DNA from: Anaerolineae bacterium
GTDB taxonomy: Bacteria; Chloroflexota; Anaerolineae; UBA4142; SHND01
Direction: 5' to 3'
NCBI GenBank assembly: GCA_022072245.1
Contig: JAJVIA010000014.1
Span: forward strand, 1-64,000
Length of the DNA: 64,000 nt
Shown: one piece after another, positions 43,344 through 52,649 of the stretch
Layout: each line of letters begins with the position of its first letter
Position numbering within the stretch: the first letter of the stretch is position 1
Position numbers and translations under genes: made by a program
Notes under the pieces: model-generated
What the model saw: the letters and a program-made list of their open reading frames with translations, nothing else
Database searches by the model: none
What the model was told of the DNA's origin: nothing

Positions 43344-44555
43344 ATGCTCAATCCTTATTTTTTAATGACCCTGTTGTATGCCGCGCTGGCAATCTTGGCG
43401 GCGTTGGATTCGGCGCTCGTTTCGCTGAATCTTTTGCCCTGGTTCAATGGCTTGGGCTGGCTGCGCGTCCATTTCATCACGCTCGGTATTTTGACCCAAG
43501 TCGCGTTCGGCGTGTGCGCCGCGCTCGCCGCCGCGCGCTCGGAACACGCAAAACCCAAAACGCGCTGGGATATTTGGCTGTCGCTGAATTTGGGCATCCT
43601 TACGCTCATGGTCGGGATTCCGTTGGTTCACGCGGCGCTCATTATCGTCGGCGGAATATTCGTTTTTATTGCCGCCGCGCTGTTGTTGCAACAATTGTTT
43701 GCTTTGCGCGACAAATCTGCGCGCGCGCCGAGCGGATTCGGCGGCGGACGCAAATTTTATCTCGCGGGCTTGATTTATTTACTGCTGGGCATTTTTGTCG
43801 GTACGGGATTGTGGCAGGGCTGGAATCAGACGCTCCAAATGCGCGCGCCGAGAGAGGTGCATATTCATGCCAACATTTGGGGCTTTGCCATGCTCGTTTG
43901 CGCGGGCTTGCTGGTGGATTTGTATCCTGGCTTTGCCGCGCGGGCGCTCGCGTGGCCCCGTTCCCTCACGCCGATTTTTTGGATGTTCACGCTTGGCGCG
44001 TTGGCGCTCGTCTTGGGTCCATGGTTCGACAACAACGCGTTTACCGTGCCGGGCATTGGTTTGGTCGTTGGCGGAATGATTTGGCTGCTGCTCAACGTCA
44101 TCAAACCGCTGCGCCATGAACGCGCGATGTGGCGGACGCCGGGGCTTTGGAGTTTGGTCACCGCGTACGTGTGGCTTTTGGCGCCGATATTTGGCGCGCC
44201 GTTCGTTTTACTTTACGCGGTTCGCTTGCCTGACGCGGGCATTGTGGAGAATGTGCCGCAAGCGTTGGTCTATGGTTGGATTCTATTGTTCAGCTCTGCG
44301 CTGGCGCCCTATCTTTTTATGCGCGTCTTTTTGCCCGCAGAACCGGCGCAGCTCGGCGGCAGTTGGTTCGGTTTGGGCGCCGTACATCTTGGCGGAATTT
44401 TTTTATGGGCGAGTCTTTTTATTGCAGAGTATCAAACGACGCTGTACGGGATGGCGTATCTTTTTTGGACCGCATCGCTCATTCCTTTTGCCATGACGTT
44501 GTGGCGCAGCGTGCGCGCGGGAACCCGGCGGATTGAGACGACCGATTTGTCTTGA
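43344..44555 (+). CDS. polytopic membrane protein, haem-copper-oxidase-subunit-I-like
   Basis: A 403-residue protein with about 12 hydrophobic helices, starting MLNPYFLMTLLYAALAILAA. Histidines lie inside helices in conserved-looking settings: LRVHFITLGILTQ, GIPLVHAALIIV, EVHIHANIWGFAMLVC and GAVHLGGIFLW. This pattern recalls NnrS and cbb3-type subunit I relatives that bind haem or copper. The canonical oxidase HH copper pair with a Tyr cross-link is not evident, so it may be an electron-transfer or copper/haem sensing protein rather than an oxidase. It has its own promoter and GGAGG; no other oxidase subunit lies nearby. Confidence 0.7.
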   Translation: MLNPYFLMTLLYAALAILAALDSALVSLNLLPWFNGLGWLRVHFITLGILTQVAFGVCAALAAARSEHAKPKTRWDIWLSLNLGILTLMVGIPLVHAALIIVGGIFVFIAAALLLQQLFALRDKSARAPSGFGGGRKFYLAGLIYLLLGIFVGTGLWQGWNQTLQMRAPREVHIHANIWGFAMLVCAGLLVDLYPGFAARALAWPRSLTPIFWMFTLGALALVLGPWFDNNAFTVPGIGLVVGGMIWLLLNVIKPLRHERAMWRTPGLWSLVTAYVWLLAPIFGAPFVLLYAVRLPDAGIVENVPQALVYGWILLFSSALAPYLFMRVFLPAEPAQLGGSWFGLGAVHLGGIFLWASLFIAEYQTTLYGMAYLFWTASLIPFAMTLWRSVRAGTRRIETTDLS

Positions 44556-44725
44556 AAGTTCATCTCATTCCCAATCAAACTGTTCATGCCGCGCCTCGAA
44601 CGGCGCGCCGAAAATTTCGCGCCATTAGCCGCGCGCGTACAAGCGGCGCAATTCCGCGTGTATAATAGAGCCGCAATTTGTCACAGAAAAGCCGTTTGAC
44701 GTATGGCGTGTGACATTTCACATTC

Positions 44726-44760
44726 TGCGTTGCTTGCGTTAGAGAACGCTGACTACGCAT
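44726..44760. repeat. reverse copy of the GCGTAG...GCGTTCTCTAACGC repeat
   Basis: Its complement contains GCGTAGTCAGCGTTCTCTAA followed by CGCAAGC, matching the repeats at 5.6-5.8 kb and 43.1 kb. It sits in the 264-bp gap before the second ligase gene, which otherwise shows only a TATAAT at 44661-44666. Confidence 0.75.
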
Positions 44761-44819
44761 ACAACATTTTTGACGCTTGACGTTTCGCAATTGACGTCTC
44801 GCGTCGCGGTTTTTTTCCT

Positions 44820-47627
44820 ATGCAAAATCCTACCTCTCCCAATCACGCGCCTTTTGACCGCGCGGGCGATGTTTTGAAATTTGAAGCGAATCCGCTCGAC
44901 GCGATTTTCACGCCCAAGAATGTCGCCGTCATTGGCGCGACGGAAACGCAAGGCAGCGTTGGGCGCACGATTCTTTGGAATCTCATCTCTAACCCGTTCG
45001 GCGGCGCCGTCTTTCCCGTCAATCCGAAACGCCCTTCCATTCTCGGCATCAAGAGTTATCCGAAAATTTCGGATGTGCCTGCGCGCGTAGACCTCGCGGT
45101 CCTTGTTACGCCCGCGCCAACCGTTCCCGACATCATTAGCGAATGTGTGGACGCGGGCGTGCGCGGCGCAATCATTATCAGCGCAGGTTTCAAAGAAATT
45201 GGTCCCGCAGGTACGGAACTCGAACGCCGCGTGCTGGAAAATGCGCGGCGGGCAGCGACGGAACCCGGCGCCGCAGCAACGTCACGCGCCTCCTTACGCA
45301 TCATTGGGCCAAATTGTCTCGGCGTGATGAATCCTATCGGCGGTTTGAACGCGACCTTTGCCGCCGCGATGGCGCGCCCGGGCCATGTCGCGTTCCTTTC
45401 GCAAAGCGGCGCGTTGCTCACGGGCGTTTTGGATTGGAGTTTCCGCGAAAATGTCGGATTCAGCGCGTTCGTTTCCGTCGGTTCGATGCTCGATGTCGGG
45501 TGGGGCGATTTGATTCAATATTTTGGCGACGACCCGCGCACCCAAGCTATCGTCATGTACATGGAAACTATCGGCGATGCCCGCGCTTTTTTATCCGCCG
45601 CGCGCGAAGTCGCTTTTGCCAAACCCATCATCGTCATCAAACCCGGCCGCACCGAAGCCGCCGCGCACGCCGCCGCATCGCACACCGGTTCCTTGACGGG
45701 CAGCGACGACGTGTTGGATGTGGCGTTCAAACGCGCCGGCGTGCTGCGCGTCAATTCCATTTCCGATTTATTTTATTCCGCCGAATTGTTGGGCAAACAG
45801 CCGCGCCCGAAAGGTCGTCGGCTTACGATTTTGACAAATGCCGGAGGCCCCGGCGTTTTGGCGACCGACGCGCTTGTAGGCGGCGGCGGTCAACTCACGC
45901 CCATTCACCCCGAAACGCTGGAACAATTGAATCGGCTCTTGCCTGCCGCCTGGAGTCATAATAATCCGGTGGACATTCTCGGCGATGCCAGCCCCGAACG
46001 CTACGCGAAAACTTTGGAACTCACCGCGCAAGACCCGCACAGCGACGGCTTGCTCGTCATTCTCACGCCGCAAGCCATGACCGACCCGACCATGACGGCG
46101 GAACAATTGAAACCGTATGCAAAAATTCCCGGCAAGCCCGTGCTGGCTAGTTGGATGGGCGGGACCCAAGTCGAAGCGGGCGAAGCGATTTTGAATCGCG
46201 CCGGAATCCCCACGTTCGGTTATCCCGACACCGCCGCGCGCATGTTCAATTATCTGTGGCAGTACGCGGAAAATTTGAAACAGCTGTACGAAACGCCGTC
46301 GTATGCCGATACGAACGACCCCGACCATGCGCGCGCCGCCGCGATTATTGACGCGGCGCGCCAAGCGGGCCGCACGCTTTTGAACGAGTACGAATCGAAA
46401 CAGCTGCTCGCCGCGTACGATATTCCCACCGTCGAAACGCGCGTCGCCAAAACTGTGGAGGAAGCGGTTCAGGCGGCGGACGCCATCGGCTATCCCGCCG
46501 TCTTGAAATTATTTTCCGATACGCTTACGCACAAGACCGATGTCGGCGGCGTTAAATTGAATTTGCAGGACGCCGCCCAAGTGCGCGCCGCGTTCGCGGA
46601 AATCCAAGCTGCGGTGACGACCAAAGCGCGCGCCGCAGACTTTGGCGGCGTCACCGTACAGCCGATGTTGAAACTCGCCGACGGCTATGAGCTCATTCTC
46701 GGCAGTTCGCTCGACGCGCAATTTGGGCCCGTGATTCTCTTTGGTCTCGGCGGCCAATTGGTCGAAGTGTTCAAGGATCGCGCGCTCGGTTTGCCGCCGC
46801 TCAATACCACGCTCGCGCGGCGCATGATGGAGCGCACCAAAATTTATACCGCGCTGCAAGGCGTGCGCGGCCGCGTGCCGTTCAACATCGAACAATTGGC
46901 GCAGCTCTTGGTGCGCTTTAGCGCTTTGGTCGTCGAACAACGATTCATCAGAGAAATTGACATTAACCCGCTGCTCGCCATTCCGCCGGAACATGTCGGC
47001 GGCGACAATCGGTGCATCGCGCTCGACGCGCGCGTGATTTTGTACGGACCCGAAACGACGCGCGAACAGTTGCCGCGTTTGGCGATTCGCCCGTATCCGC
47101 TGCAATACGTCAAAACTTGGACCACCCAAGATGGCGTCACGCTTTTGATTCGACCGATTCGGCCCGAAGACGAACCGCTGATGGTGGAATATCACAAACA
47201 GATTTCCGAGCGCAGCGTCTATTTGCGTTACATGCACCCGCTCGCGCTCGACCAACGCATTACGCACGAACGGCTCGCGCGCATTTGTTATAACGATTAC
47301 GACCGCGAGCTGGCGCTCGTCGCGGAATATACGCCGCCCGCGACCGGCGTCAAACAAATCGTTGGCGTCGGACGGCTTTCCAAAATTAACGGCACGCGCG
47401 ACGGCGAATACTCGATGCTGATTGTGGACGCGTTTCACGGCAAAGGACTCGGCGCCGAATTTTTGAAAATGCTTGTGCAAATCGGCCGCGATGAAAAATT
47501 GCAGCGCATCATCGCCTATATCGCGTCCGAAAATTACGCGATGCAAGCCGTGTCCCGCAAATTGGGCTTTACGCTGCGCCGCGACCCTGACGACTTGACG
47601 ACGCTGCAAGCCGCGCTGGCATTGTGA
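44820..47627 (+). CDS. ADP-forming acyl-CoA ligase/GNAT fusion, copy 2 (intact ligase)
   Basis: A 935-residue paralogue of the protein at 11037-13874 with the same order: CoA-binding ([20 protein letters not shown]), ligase core with phospho-histidine region [17 protein letters not shown]-grasp ([40 protein letters not shown]), and GNAT ([20 protein letters not shown]). Unlike copy 1, all nucleotide-binding and catalytic motifs look intact, so it should make acetate (or another acid) and ATP from the CoA ester, the final energy step after pyruvate oxidation by NifJ. The GNAT domain may acetylate proteins. No clear ribosome-binding site precedes the ATG at 44820. A terminator follows. Confidence 0.94.
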   Translation: MQNPTSPNHAPFDRAGDVLKFEANPLDAIFTPKNVAVIGATETQGSVGRTILWNLISNPFGGAVFPVNPKRPSILGIKSYPKISDVPARVDLAVLVTPAPTVPDIISECVDAGVRGAIIISAGFKEIGPAGTELERRVLENARRAATEPGAAATSRASLRIIGPNCLGVMNPIGGLNATFAAAMARPGHVAFLSQSGALLTGVLDWSFRENVGFSAFVSVGSMLDVGWGDLIQYFGDDPRTQAIVMYMETIGDARAFLSAAREVAFAKPIIVIKPGRTEAAAHAAASHTGSLTGSDDVLDVAFKRAGVLRVNSISDLFYSAELLGKQPRPKGRRLTILTNAGGPGVLATDALVGGGGQLTPIHPETLEQLNRLLPAAWSHNNPVDILGDASPERYAKTLELTAQDPHSDGLLVILTPQAMTDPTMTAEQLKPYAKIPGKPVLASWMGGTQVEAGEAILNRAGIPTFGYPDTAARMFNYLWQYAENLKQLYETPSYADTNDPDHARAAAIIDAARQAGRTLLNEYESKQLLAAYDIPTVETRVAKTVEEAVQAADAIGYPAVLKLFSDTLTHKTDVGGVKLNLQDAAQVRAAFAEIQAAVTTKARAADFGGVTVQPMLKLADGYELILGSSLDAQFGPVILFGLGGQLVEVFKDRALGLPPLNTTLARRMMERTKIYTALQGVRGRVPFNIEQLAQLLVRFSALVVEQRFIREIDINPLLAIPPEHVGGDNRCIALDARVILYGPETTREQLPRLAIRPYPLQYVKTWTTQDGVTLLIRPIRPEDEPLMVEYHKQISERSVYLRYMHPLALDQRITHERLARICYNDYDRELALVAEYTPPATGVKQIVGVGRLSKINGTRDGEYSMLIVDAFHGKGLGAEFLKMLVQIGRDEKLQRIIAYIASENYAMQAVSRKLGFTLRRDPDDLTTLQAALAL

Positions 47628-47630
47628 GCG

Positions 47631-47664
47631 AACGGACGAACGGCTTGCCGTTCGTCCGTTTTAT
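47631..47664 (+). terminator. intrinsic terminator
   Basis: AACGGACGAACGGC (47631-47644) pairs with GCCGTTCGTCCGTT (47647-47660), followed by TTATTTT. It ends the ligase copy 2 transcript. Confidence 0.9.
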
Positions 47665-47716
47665 TTTGGAGTAGGGTTGGCGCATTGTCCGCAAGACCCC
47701 CAGCGTTTTTGCCGTG

Positions 47717-47745
47717 TTGACAACGCGTCCAAAATAGTATATACT
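47717..47745 (+). promoter_or_regulatory. promoter and likely auto-operator of the MarR gene
   Basis: TTGACA (47717-47722) and TATACT (47740-47745) are 17 bp apart. The following AACTATATGG overlaps the start codon and is identical to one half of the operator at 48205-48236. The ATG is 8 nt after the -10 box, so the mRNA is probably leaderless and self-repressed. Confidence 0.75.
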
Positions 47746-47753
47746 TGAACTAT

Positions 47754-48188
47754 ATGGCTCAAGTGCAAGCGTCGGTTTTGGCGTGGATTCATCTCCTCCG
47801 CGTACACCATCAGATTCAGCGGCGTGAAACCGCGCAGTTGGCGCAGTACAATCTCACGCTGCCGCAGTTTGACGTTTTGACGCAGTTGAGCCGCGAAGAG
47901 GGCATCACGCAGCAATGTCTCGCCGACCGGCTGCTCGTGACCAAGGGCAATGTGTGCGGCTTGATGGATCGCATGGTCGAGCAGGGTTTGGTGGAGCGCC
48001 GCGCCGACCCGCAAGACCGCCGCGCGTACATGTTGTACCAGACGCCCAAAGCCCGAGCTCTGATGCAAAAAGTGGCGCCCGCGCAGAGCCGCTTTATCGC
48101 CGCCCAGCTGGGCAAGCTGTCGCCCGTCAAACAAAAACAATTGCTCGCGTTGCTCGGCGAACTGGACCGCGCGTTGGCGGCGGAATAG
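47754..48188 (+). CDS. MarR family transcription regulator
   Basis: The 144-residue protein MAQVQASVLAWIHLLRVHHQ... has the winged helix: LTLPQFDVLTQLSREEGITQ, QCLADRLLVTKGNVCGLMDR (recognition helix) and the wing VERRADPQDRRAYMLY. MarR dimers bind short palindromes and release them on binding phenolic or oxidised ligands. I start at ATG 47754, 8 nt after the -10 box; ATG-like codons upstream at 47745 lie in the promoter. A perfect inverted repeat between this gene and the YceI gene shares its half-site, so both genes are the likely regulon. Confidence 0.92.
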   Translation: MAQVQASVLAWIHLLRVHHQIQRRETAQLAQYNLTLPQFDVLTQLSREEGITQQCLADRLLVTKGNVCGLMDRMVEQGLVERRADPQDRRAYMLYQTPKARALMQKVAPAQSRFIAAQLGKLSPVKQKQLLALLGELDRALAAE

Positions 48189-48204
48189 GCGCGGTTTTTT
48201 TTAT

Positions 48205-48236
48205 CGCCATATAGTTTAACTATAAACTATATGGCG
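48205..48236. promoter_or_regulatory. MarR operator candidate upstream of yceI
   Basis: CGCCATATAGTTTA and TAAACTATATGGCG form 14-bp perfect arms around a 4-nt centre. The AT-rich core lies 94-125 bp before the yceI start and 17 bp after the MarR stop. The half-site AACTATATGG recurs at the MarR start codon. Confidence 0.85.
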
Positions 48237-48329
48237 GCGGGCGCGCCGCGCGGACGGCAGCGCCCGCCGCGACAAGACGAACCCGGATGAATGGTCCGGC
48301 AAATTTAATCCTTTAGGAGGGAAAGTATT

Positions 48330-48932
48330 ATGAGTTGGCAAGTAGATTATTCACATACCGCGATTCAATTTGCAGTGCGCCACATGATGATTTCGACGGT
48401 GCGCGGAGAATTTGAAAAATTCAAGATTGAAACCGCGCTCGACGACCCGCAAATTGAAAAATTGCACGCGAAAAATACGCTCAGCGAGCAGGACTTTTTG
48501 GACGCGCATCTGACGGTCGAGATTGACGCGGCAAGCGTCAATACGCGCGCCGCCGACCGCGATACGCATTTGCGTTCGCCCGATTTTTTTAATGCGGCGG
48601 AATATCCGACCATTGTTTTCAAGGCGGCGCGCGGCGAAAAAATTGACGACAAGCACGGCAAACTGTATGGCGCTTTGACGATTCGGGACATAACCAAACC
48701 GGCGGTTTTGCAAGTCGAATATCTCGGTGAGGCGAAATCGCCCTGGGGCGCGCACAGCGTCGGTTTCAGCGCGACCGCCAAAATTAACCGCAAGGACTGG
48801 GACTTGAATTGGAACGTTGCGCTGGAAACCGGCGGTTGGTTGGTCGGCGACGAAATTAAAATTGAAATTGACATCGAGTTCGTAAAGGTTCCCGAAGCGC
48901 AGCCGGCTGAACCGGCTCTGGCGACGGCTTGA
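48330..48932 (+). CDS. yceI: YceI-family protein
   Basis: The 200-residue lipocalin-like protein starts MSWQVDYSHTAIQFAVRHMM, with AGGAGGG as ribosome-binding site. Landmarks of the family: HLRSPDFFNAAEYPTIVFKA, KLYGALTIRDITKPAVLQVE and VGFSATAKINRKDWDLNWNV. YceI proteins bind amphipathic isoprenoids such as polyprenyl quinone chains in a beta-barrel. Here there is no signal peptide, so it is cytoplasmic. The perfect palindrome upstream suggests control by the adjacent MarR protein. Confidence 0.94.
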   Translation: MSWQVDYSHTAIQFAVRHMMISTVRGEFEKFKIETALDDPQIEKLHAKNTLSEQDFLDAHLTVEIDAASVNTRAADRDTHLRSPDFFNAAEYPTIVFKAARGEKIDDKHGKLYGALTIRDITKPAVLQVEYLGEAKSPWGAHSVGFSATAKINRKDWDLNWNVALETGGWLVGDEIKIEIDIEFVKVPEAQPAEPALATA

Positions 48933-49064
48933 CGGCTCACGTAACATTTTTCAAGCGCGCGTCACATAACAGGGCGCGCGCTTGACATTGCCGCCAAAAT
49001 TTGGCGCCGAGCCATTTTCCGTCCGCTGCGCGCGGATTTTTTAAAAAGTAGAAATCCAGTGCAA

Positions 49065-49943
49065 ATGTCTTTTCCCAAACCGCAGCCGCGTCCGATTTCG
49101 CTTGCCGCGCAAACGACGCTGGGGCATGTGCGGTTGACCGTACCGAATCTAAAACGTTCGCTCGCGTTTTATCAAGAGGTGTTAGGATTCCGTTTGCAGC
49201 GCATGGAAAAAAACGCGGCGCATCTCGGCGCGGGCGGCGCGGCTTTGCTCGTCCTCGACGAAAATCCCGACGCAAAACCGCAGCGCTTTACCACCGGCTT
49301 GTATCACTTTGCCATTCTCGTGCCGTCGCGTTTGGAATTGGCGCGCGCGCTGCGAAATTTTATCCAACACGATATCGAGTTGGGTTTTGGCGACCATATC
49401 GTGAGCGAAGCCATTTATTTCAGCGACCCCGACGGCAACGGCATCGAAGTCTATCGCGACCGCCCGCGTAGCGAGTGGTATGACAAGAACGGAAATTTTG
49501 TGATGGGCACCCTGCCTGTAGATGTGCGCGGCGTATTGCGTGAATTGGAAAATGAGCCGGACGCTTGGGCGGGTTTGGCGCGCGCCACCGTCTTGGGTCA
49601 CATGCACCTCAAAGTCGCGGATGTGAATCGCGCTGCGGCGTTTTATCGCGACGTCATCGGTTTGGACGAAATGGCAAATATGGGCAGCGCCGCTTTTTTG
49701 TCGGCGGGCGGTTATCATCATCATCTCGGCATGAACAATTGGGAGAGCGCGCACGCGCCCGCGCCGCCGCCCGATTCTGTCGGTTTGCAGTATTTCACCC
49801 TCGTCCTGCCCGATGCCGACGAACTCGCGCGCGTCGCCACGCGGGTGCGCGCGGCGGAATTTGTTTTACAAGAAACGGATGCGGGGCTGTGCGTCCGCGA
49901 CCCATCCCAAAATGGGATGATTCTGACAACCAATAATCAATAA
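49065..49943 (+). CDS. VOC-superfamily protein, catechol-2,3-dioxygenase-like (CatE)
   Basis: The 292-residue protein contains two pairs of VOC modules: LGHVRLTVPNLKRSLAFYQE with LYHFAILVPSRLELARALRN and AIYFSDPDGNGIEVYRDRP, then LGHMHLKVADVNRAAAFYRD with LQYFTLVLPDADELARVATR. Metal ligands H (LGHV), H (LYHFA) and E (GIEVYRD) in the first half fit an Fe/Mn site. Relatives open aromatic rings or act in glyoxalase-type reactions. The ATG at 49065 is preferred to an upstream GTG. Three bases separate its stop from the selenoprotein candidate, so they form one operon. Confidence 0.9.
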   Translation: MSFPKPQPRPISLAAQTTLGHVRLTVPNLKRSLAFYQEVLGFRLQRMEKNAAHLGAGGAALLVLDENPDAKPQRFTTGLYHFAILVPSRLELARALRNFIQHDIELGFGDHIVSEAIYFSDPDGNGIEVYRDRPRSEWYDKNGNFVMGTLPVDVRGVLRELENEPDAWAGLARATVLGHMHLKVADVNRAAAFYRDVIGLDEMANMGSAAFLSAGGYHHHLGMNNWESAHAPAPPPDSVGLQYFTLVLPDADELARVATRVRAAEFVLQETDAGLCVRDPSQNGMILTTNNQ

Positions 49944-49946
49944 ACT

Positions 49947-50549
49947 ATGGATGATCCAATTCGTATTGACGTTTGGTCGGATTTTGTCTGACCTTGGTGT
50001 TTTGTCGCTGGCTTGAGTCTCAAGCAGCTCGGTGAAACACATTCGATTACATTGCATTGGCGCGCGTTCGAACTGCGTCCGGTGGGCGCGCCGCCGCTGC
50101 CGCCGGAATATCGCGCGCAAATTCTTGCCAATCGTCCGGCGTTCGCCGCGCGCGTGCAGCGCGATTATGGCGTCGCCATTCAACCGGGGCCCTTTGACGT
50201 AAATACGCGCGCGTTACATCAATTGAAAAAATTCGCGGACGCGCAAGGCAAGGGCGCTGAATTTCACCAAGCCGCGCTCGAAGCGTATTGGCTGCATGAA
50301 ATGGATGTGAGCGCCGCCGCGATTCAACAAGCATTGCTCGCCCAAGTGGGTTTGACCACTTCCGTCGCGGAGGTATTGGCGGACGAAAATTATTTGCGCG
50401 CAGTGTTGGCGGACGAACAAATGGCGCACGCCAATAATATCAACGGCGTCCCCGCGTTGGTGTTTGCCGAAAAATATCTGGTCGTCGGCGCGCAGCCGCT
50501 GCATATCTTGCGCCAAGTGGTCGAACAGGCGCGGGCGGAACAAGCATGA
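49947..50549 (+). CDS. DsbA/FrnE-family oxidoreductase with UGA at the first active-site Cys (candidate selenoprotein)
   Basis: Reading through TGA at 49989-49991 gives 200 residues: MDDPIRIDVWSDFV-U-PWCFVAG and on to ...VNGVPALVFAEKYLVVGAQP-like features (NNINGVPALVFAEKYLVVGA). FrnE-type thioredoxin-fold proteins have DxVCPWC at this place, so the UGA stands exactly at the first redox cysteine, giving UPWC. Sequence before and after the UGA is in one frame and family-like: helix LHQLKKFADAQGKGAEFHQA and cis-Pro loop GVPALVF. A bulged hairpin with the expected spacing follows (50007-50028). Without read-through a 14-residue peptide would result. The stop overlaps the next gene by ATGA. It may act as a thiol-disulfide oxidoreductase or isomerase in the cytoplasm. 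No Sec machinery genes are in the window. Confidence 0.8.
50007..50028 (+). promoter_or_regulatory. bacterial SECIS-like hairpin
   Basis: In the coding RNA, GCUG (50007-50010), a bulged G, CUUGA (50012-50016), loop GUC, UCAAG (50020-50024) and CAGC (50025-50028) form a nine-pair stem. It begins 15 nt after the UGA and its loop lies 25 nt after it, inside the usual 16-37 nt range. The loop context AGUCU resembles the AGGUCU loop of the E. coli fdhF element, and the bulge lies at a comparable place. Confidence 0.7.
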
Positions 50550-51367
50550 CGCTCGAACCCGTCGAGATTCTGAATTATCTCGAATACGTCAAGGACGACG
50601 GGCGCGCGCATACGATTGTCGGCGATGTGCGCGTCATGCCGCAGGTGTGGATTCCGCAGCTCGAGACCAAGCGCGATATTTTGATTTACGCGCCGCCGTC
50701 GTACAACACGAGCGCCAAGCGGTATCCGGTTTTGTACATGCACGACGGCCAAAATTTGTTTGACGAAGCGACGGCGTACGCGGGACACGATTGGCGCGTG
50801 GACGAAACGATGCAAGCGTTGAGTCAAGAAGGATTCGAGGCGTTAGTGGTCGGCATCTGTCACGGCGGCGAACAGCGTTTGACCGAGTACAATCCTTTTC
50901 CGGGCAAATGGCCCGGGCGCGGCGCGGCGCATGTGGCGTTTGTTTGCGACACTTTGAAACCTTTTATAGACAATACTTTACGCACGCGTCCCGAACACGC
51001 GGCGACGGGCGTATTCGGTTCTTCGATGGGCGGCTTGATTTCGTTGTATGCGTTTTTCAGCCGTCCCGATATTTTTGGCATGTGCGGCGCGATGAGCCCA
51101 TCGTTGTTTGTGAGTCAAAACGCGATTCTCGATTATGCGCGCGCGGCGGCGTGGAATGAAGGACGGATTTATCTGGACAATGGCACGTATGAACCGAGCG
51201 CGCGCCCGATGTATCAAGCGCTGCGCGCGAAAGGATATAAAGCGCGGCGTCATTTGAAATATGTGCGCGAGCGCGGCGCCAGACATACCGAGAGCGCGTG
51301 GGCGCGTCGTTTGCCCAACGCGCTGCGCTTTTTGCTCCAAGATTTTCGCGCTCTGCAAACCGCTTGA
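50546..51367 (+). CDS. esterase of the PF00756 family
   Basis: A 273-residue alpha/beta hydrolase. The oxyanion-region strand is RYPVLYMHDGQNLFDEATAY, the nucleophile elbow GVFGSSMGGLISLYAFFSRP (G-x-S-x-G), and the acid and His appear in LDNGTYEP and GARHTESAWARRLPNALRFL. This layout matches enterochelin-esterase-like and feruloyl-esterase-like proteins. Its ATG overlaps the stop of the DsbA-like gene by 4 nt and the glycosidase gene follows 7 bp later, so the three are co-transcribed. No signal peptide. Confidence 0.9.
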   Translation: MTLEPVEILNYLEYVKDDGRAHTIVGDVRVMPQVWIPQLETKRDILIYAPPSYNTSAKRYPVLYMHDGQNLFDEATAYAGHDWRVDETMQALSQEGFEALVVGICHGGEQRLTEYNPFPGKWPGRGAAHVAFVCDTLKPFIDNTLRTRPEHAATGVFGSSMGGLISLYAFFSRPDIFGMCGAMSPSLFVSQNAILDYARAAAWNEGRIYLDNGTYEPSARPMYQALRAKGYKARRHLKYVRERGARHTESAWARRLPNALRFLLQDFRALQTA

Positions 51368-51374
51368 TTCAAAA

Positions 51375-52595
51375 ATGGACGAACCATTTTTACTCGGCGT
51401 AAATTATTGGCCCCGCCGCCAAGCCATGTACTGGTGGGCAAATTTTGACGCGAGCCAAACGCGCGATGAATTTGCATTGCTGCGCGACTTGGGCTTGGCG
51501 GTCGTCCGCATTTTTTTATTGTGGGATGATTTTCAACCGACGCCCGATACCGTCGCTAAAAAAACTCTGGCGCATTTGGAAACGGTGTGCGACCTGGCTG
51601 CCGCCGCCGATTTGAAACTCGACCTGACATTTTTCACGGGCCACATGAGCGGTCCCAATTGGGCGCCGCGCTGGCTGCTCGGCGCGCCGCGCGTCCAGAC
51701 GCCGCTCCAAGTCGTGAGCCGACAGCACGTCGTCACGTCCGGCTATCGCAATCCGTTCACCGACCCGATTGCTTTACGCGCGGAAAAATTATTGTTGCGG
51801 ACGGTCGTCGGCGCATTGAGACAGCATCCCGCCGTATGGTTGTGGAATCTCGGCAATGAACCCGATTTGTTCGCGCATCCGCCGACGCATGAAATGGGCC
51901 GCGCGTGGGTGCGCGCAATGACAAACGTGATTCGTGAAATAGACGACGCGCATCCCGTCACGTGCGGTTTGCACACGGATAGTTTGGCGCAGGATAACGG
52001 TTTGCGCGTGAATGAGGTTTTTGCCGAAACCGACCTTGCGGTGATGCACGCGTATCCGATGTATGCGCGTTGGGCGCGCGGGCCGCTCGACGCGTGGTTT
52101 GTGCCGTACGCGTGCGCGATGACGCAAGCTTTGTGCGGCAAGCCGGTGTTGATGCAAGAGTTTGGCGGCTGCACTGCGCCGCCCGGCGAGAATTCGCAAA
52201 CGTGGTTGTGGTCCAGTTACGGCGCGCCGCGCGCCCAGTTCATGGCGTCGGAAGAAGCGTTAGCGGAATACGTGACGGCGTCGCTGCAAAATTTGCACGC
52301 CATCGGCGTCACCGGCGCGCTGCTGTGGTGTTTTGCCGATTACGCGCCGGAATTGTGGCGGCAGCCGCCCTGTTTTGAATCGCGCCATGAACGCCATTTC
52401 GGTCTGGTGCGGCCCGACGGTTCGCTCAAACCGCACGCGCGGGCGCTCCAAAAATTCGCGGCGACGCGACCGCGCGTCCAAGCGATTCCCGCGTGGGCGC
52501 AAATCAAAATGGATGCGGACGCGTATTATCAAAATCCGCAGACGCATTTGATTGAAACGTATTCTCAATTTTTGGCGCACGTACCGCAAAAATAA
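51375..52595 (+). CDS. GH5/cellulase-like glycoside hydrolase
   Basis: The 406-residue TIM-barrel protein starts MDEPFLLGVNYWPRRQAMYW. The acid/base Glu is in VWLWNLGNEPDLF and the nucleophile Glu in PVLMQEFGG, the classic clan GH-A pair, with VMHAYPMYARW between. The N-terminal GVNYWP resembles mannosidase/beta-galactosidase relatives. No signal peptide is visible, so the substrate is probably an intracellular oligosaccharide or glycoside. I start at ATG 51375; the frame is open upstream but overlaps the esterase. A terminator follows directly. Confidence 0.88.
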   Translation: MDEPFLLGVNYWPRRQAMYWWANFDASQTRDEFALLRDLGLAVVRIFLLWDDFQPTPDTVAKKTLAHLETVCDLAAAADLKLDLTFFTGHMSGPNWAPRWLLGAPRVQTPLQVVSRQHVVTSGYRNPFTDPIALRAEKLLLRTVVGALRQHPAVWLWNLGNEPDLFAHPPTHEMGRAWVRAMTNVIREIDDAHPVTCGLHTDSLAQDNGLRVNEVFAETDLAVMHAYPMYARWARGPLDAWFVPYACAMTQALCGKPVLMQEFGGCTAPPGENSQTWLWSSYGAPRAQFMASEEALAEYVTASLQNLHAIGVTGALLWCFADYAPELWRQPPCFESRHERHFGLVRPDGSLKPHARALQKFAATRPRVQAIPAWAQIKMDADAYYQNPQTHLIETYSQFLAHVPQK

Positions 52596-52630
52596 AACCG
52601 TCTGTCAAGATTTTCGACAGACGGTTTTTT
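52595..52630 (+). terminator. intrinsic terminator
   Basis: AAACCGTCTGTC (52595-52606) pairs with GACAGACGGTTT (52616-52627), followed by TTT. It ends the VOC-DsbA-esterase-glycosidase operon and faces the convergent pirin gene. Confidence 0.9.
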
Positions 52631-52649
52631 ATTTTACGCGCGAGCGAAT

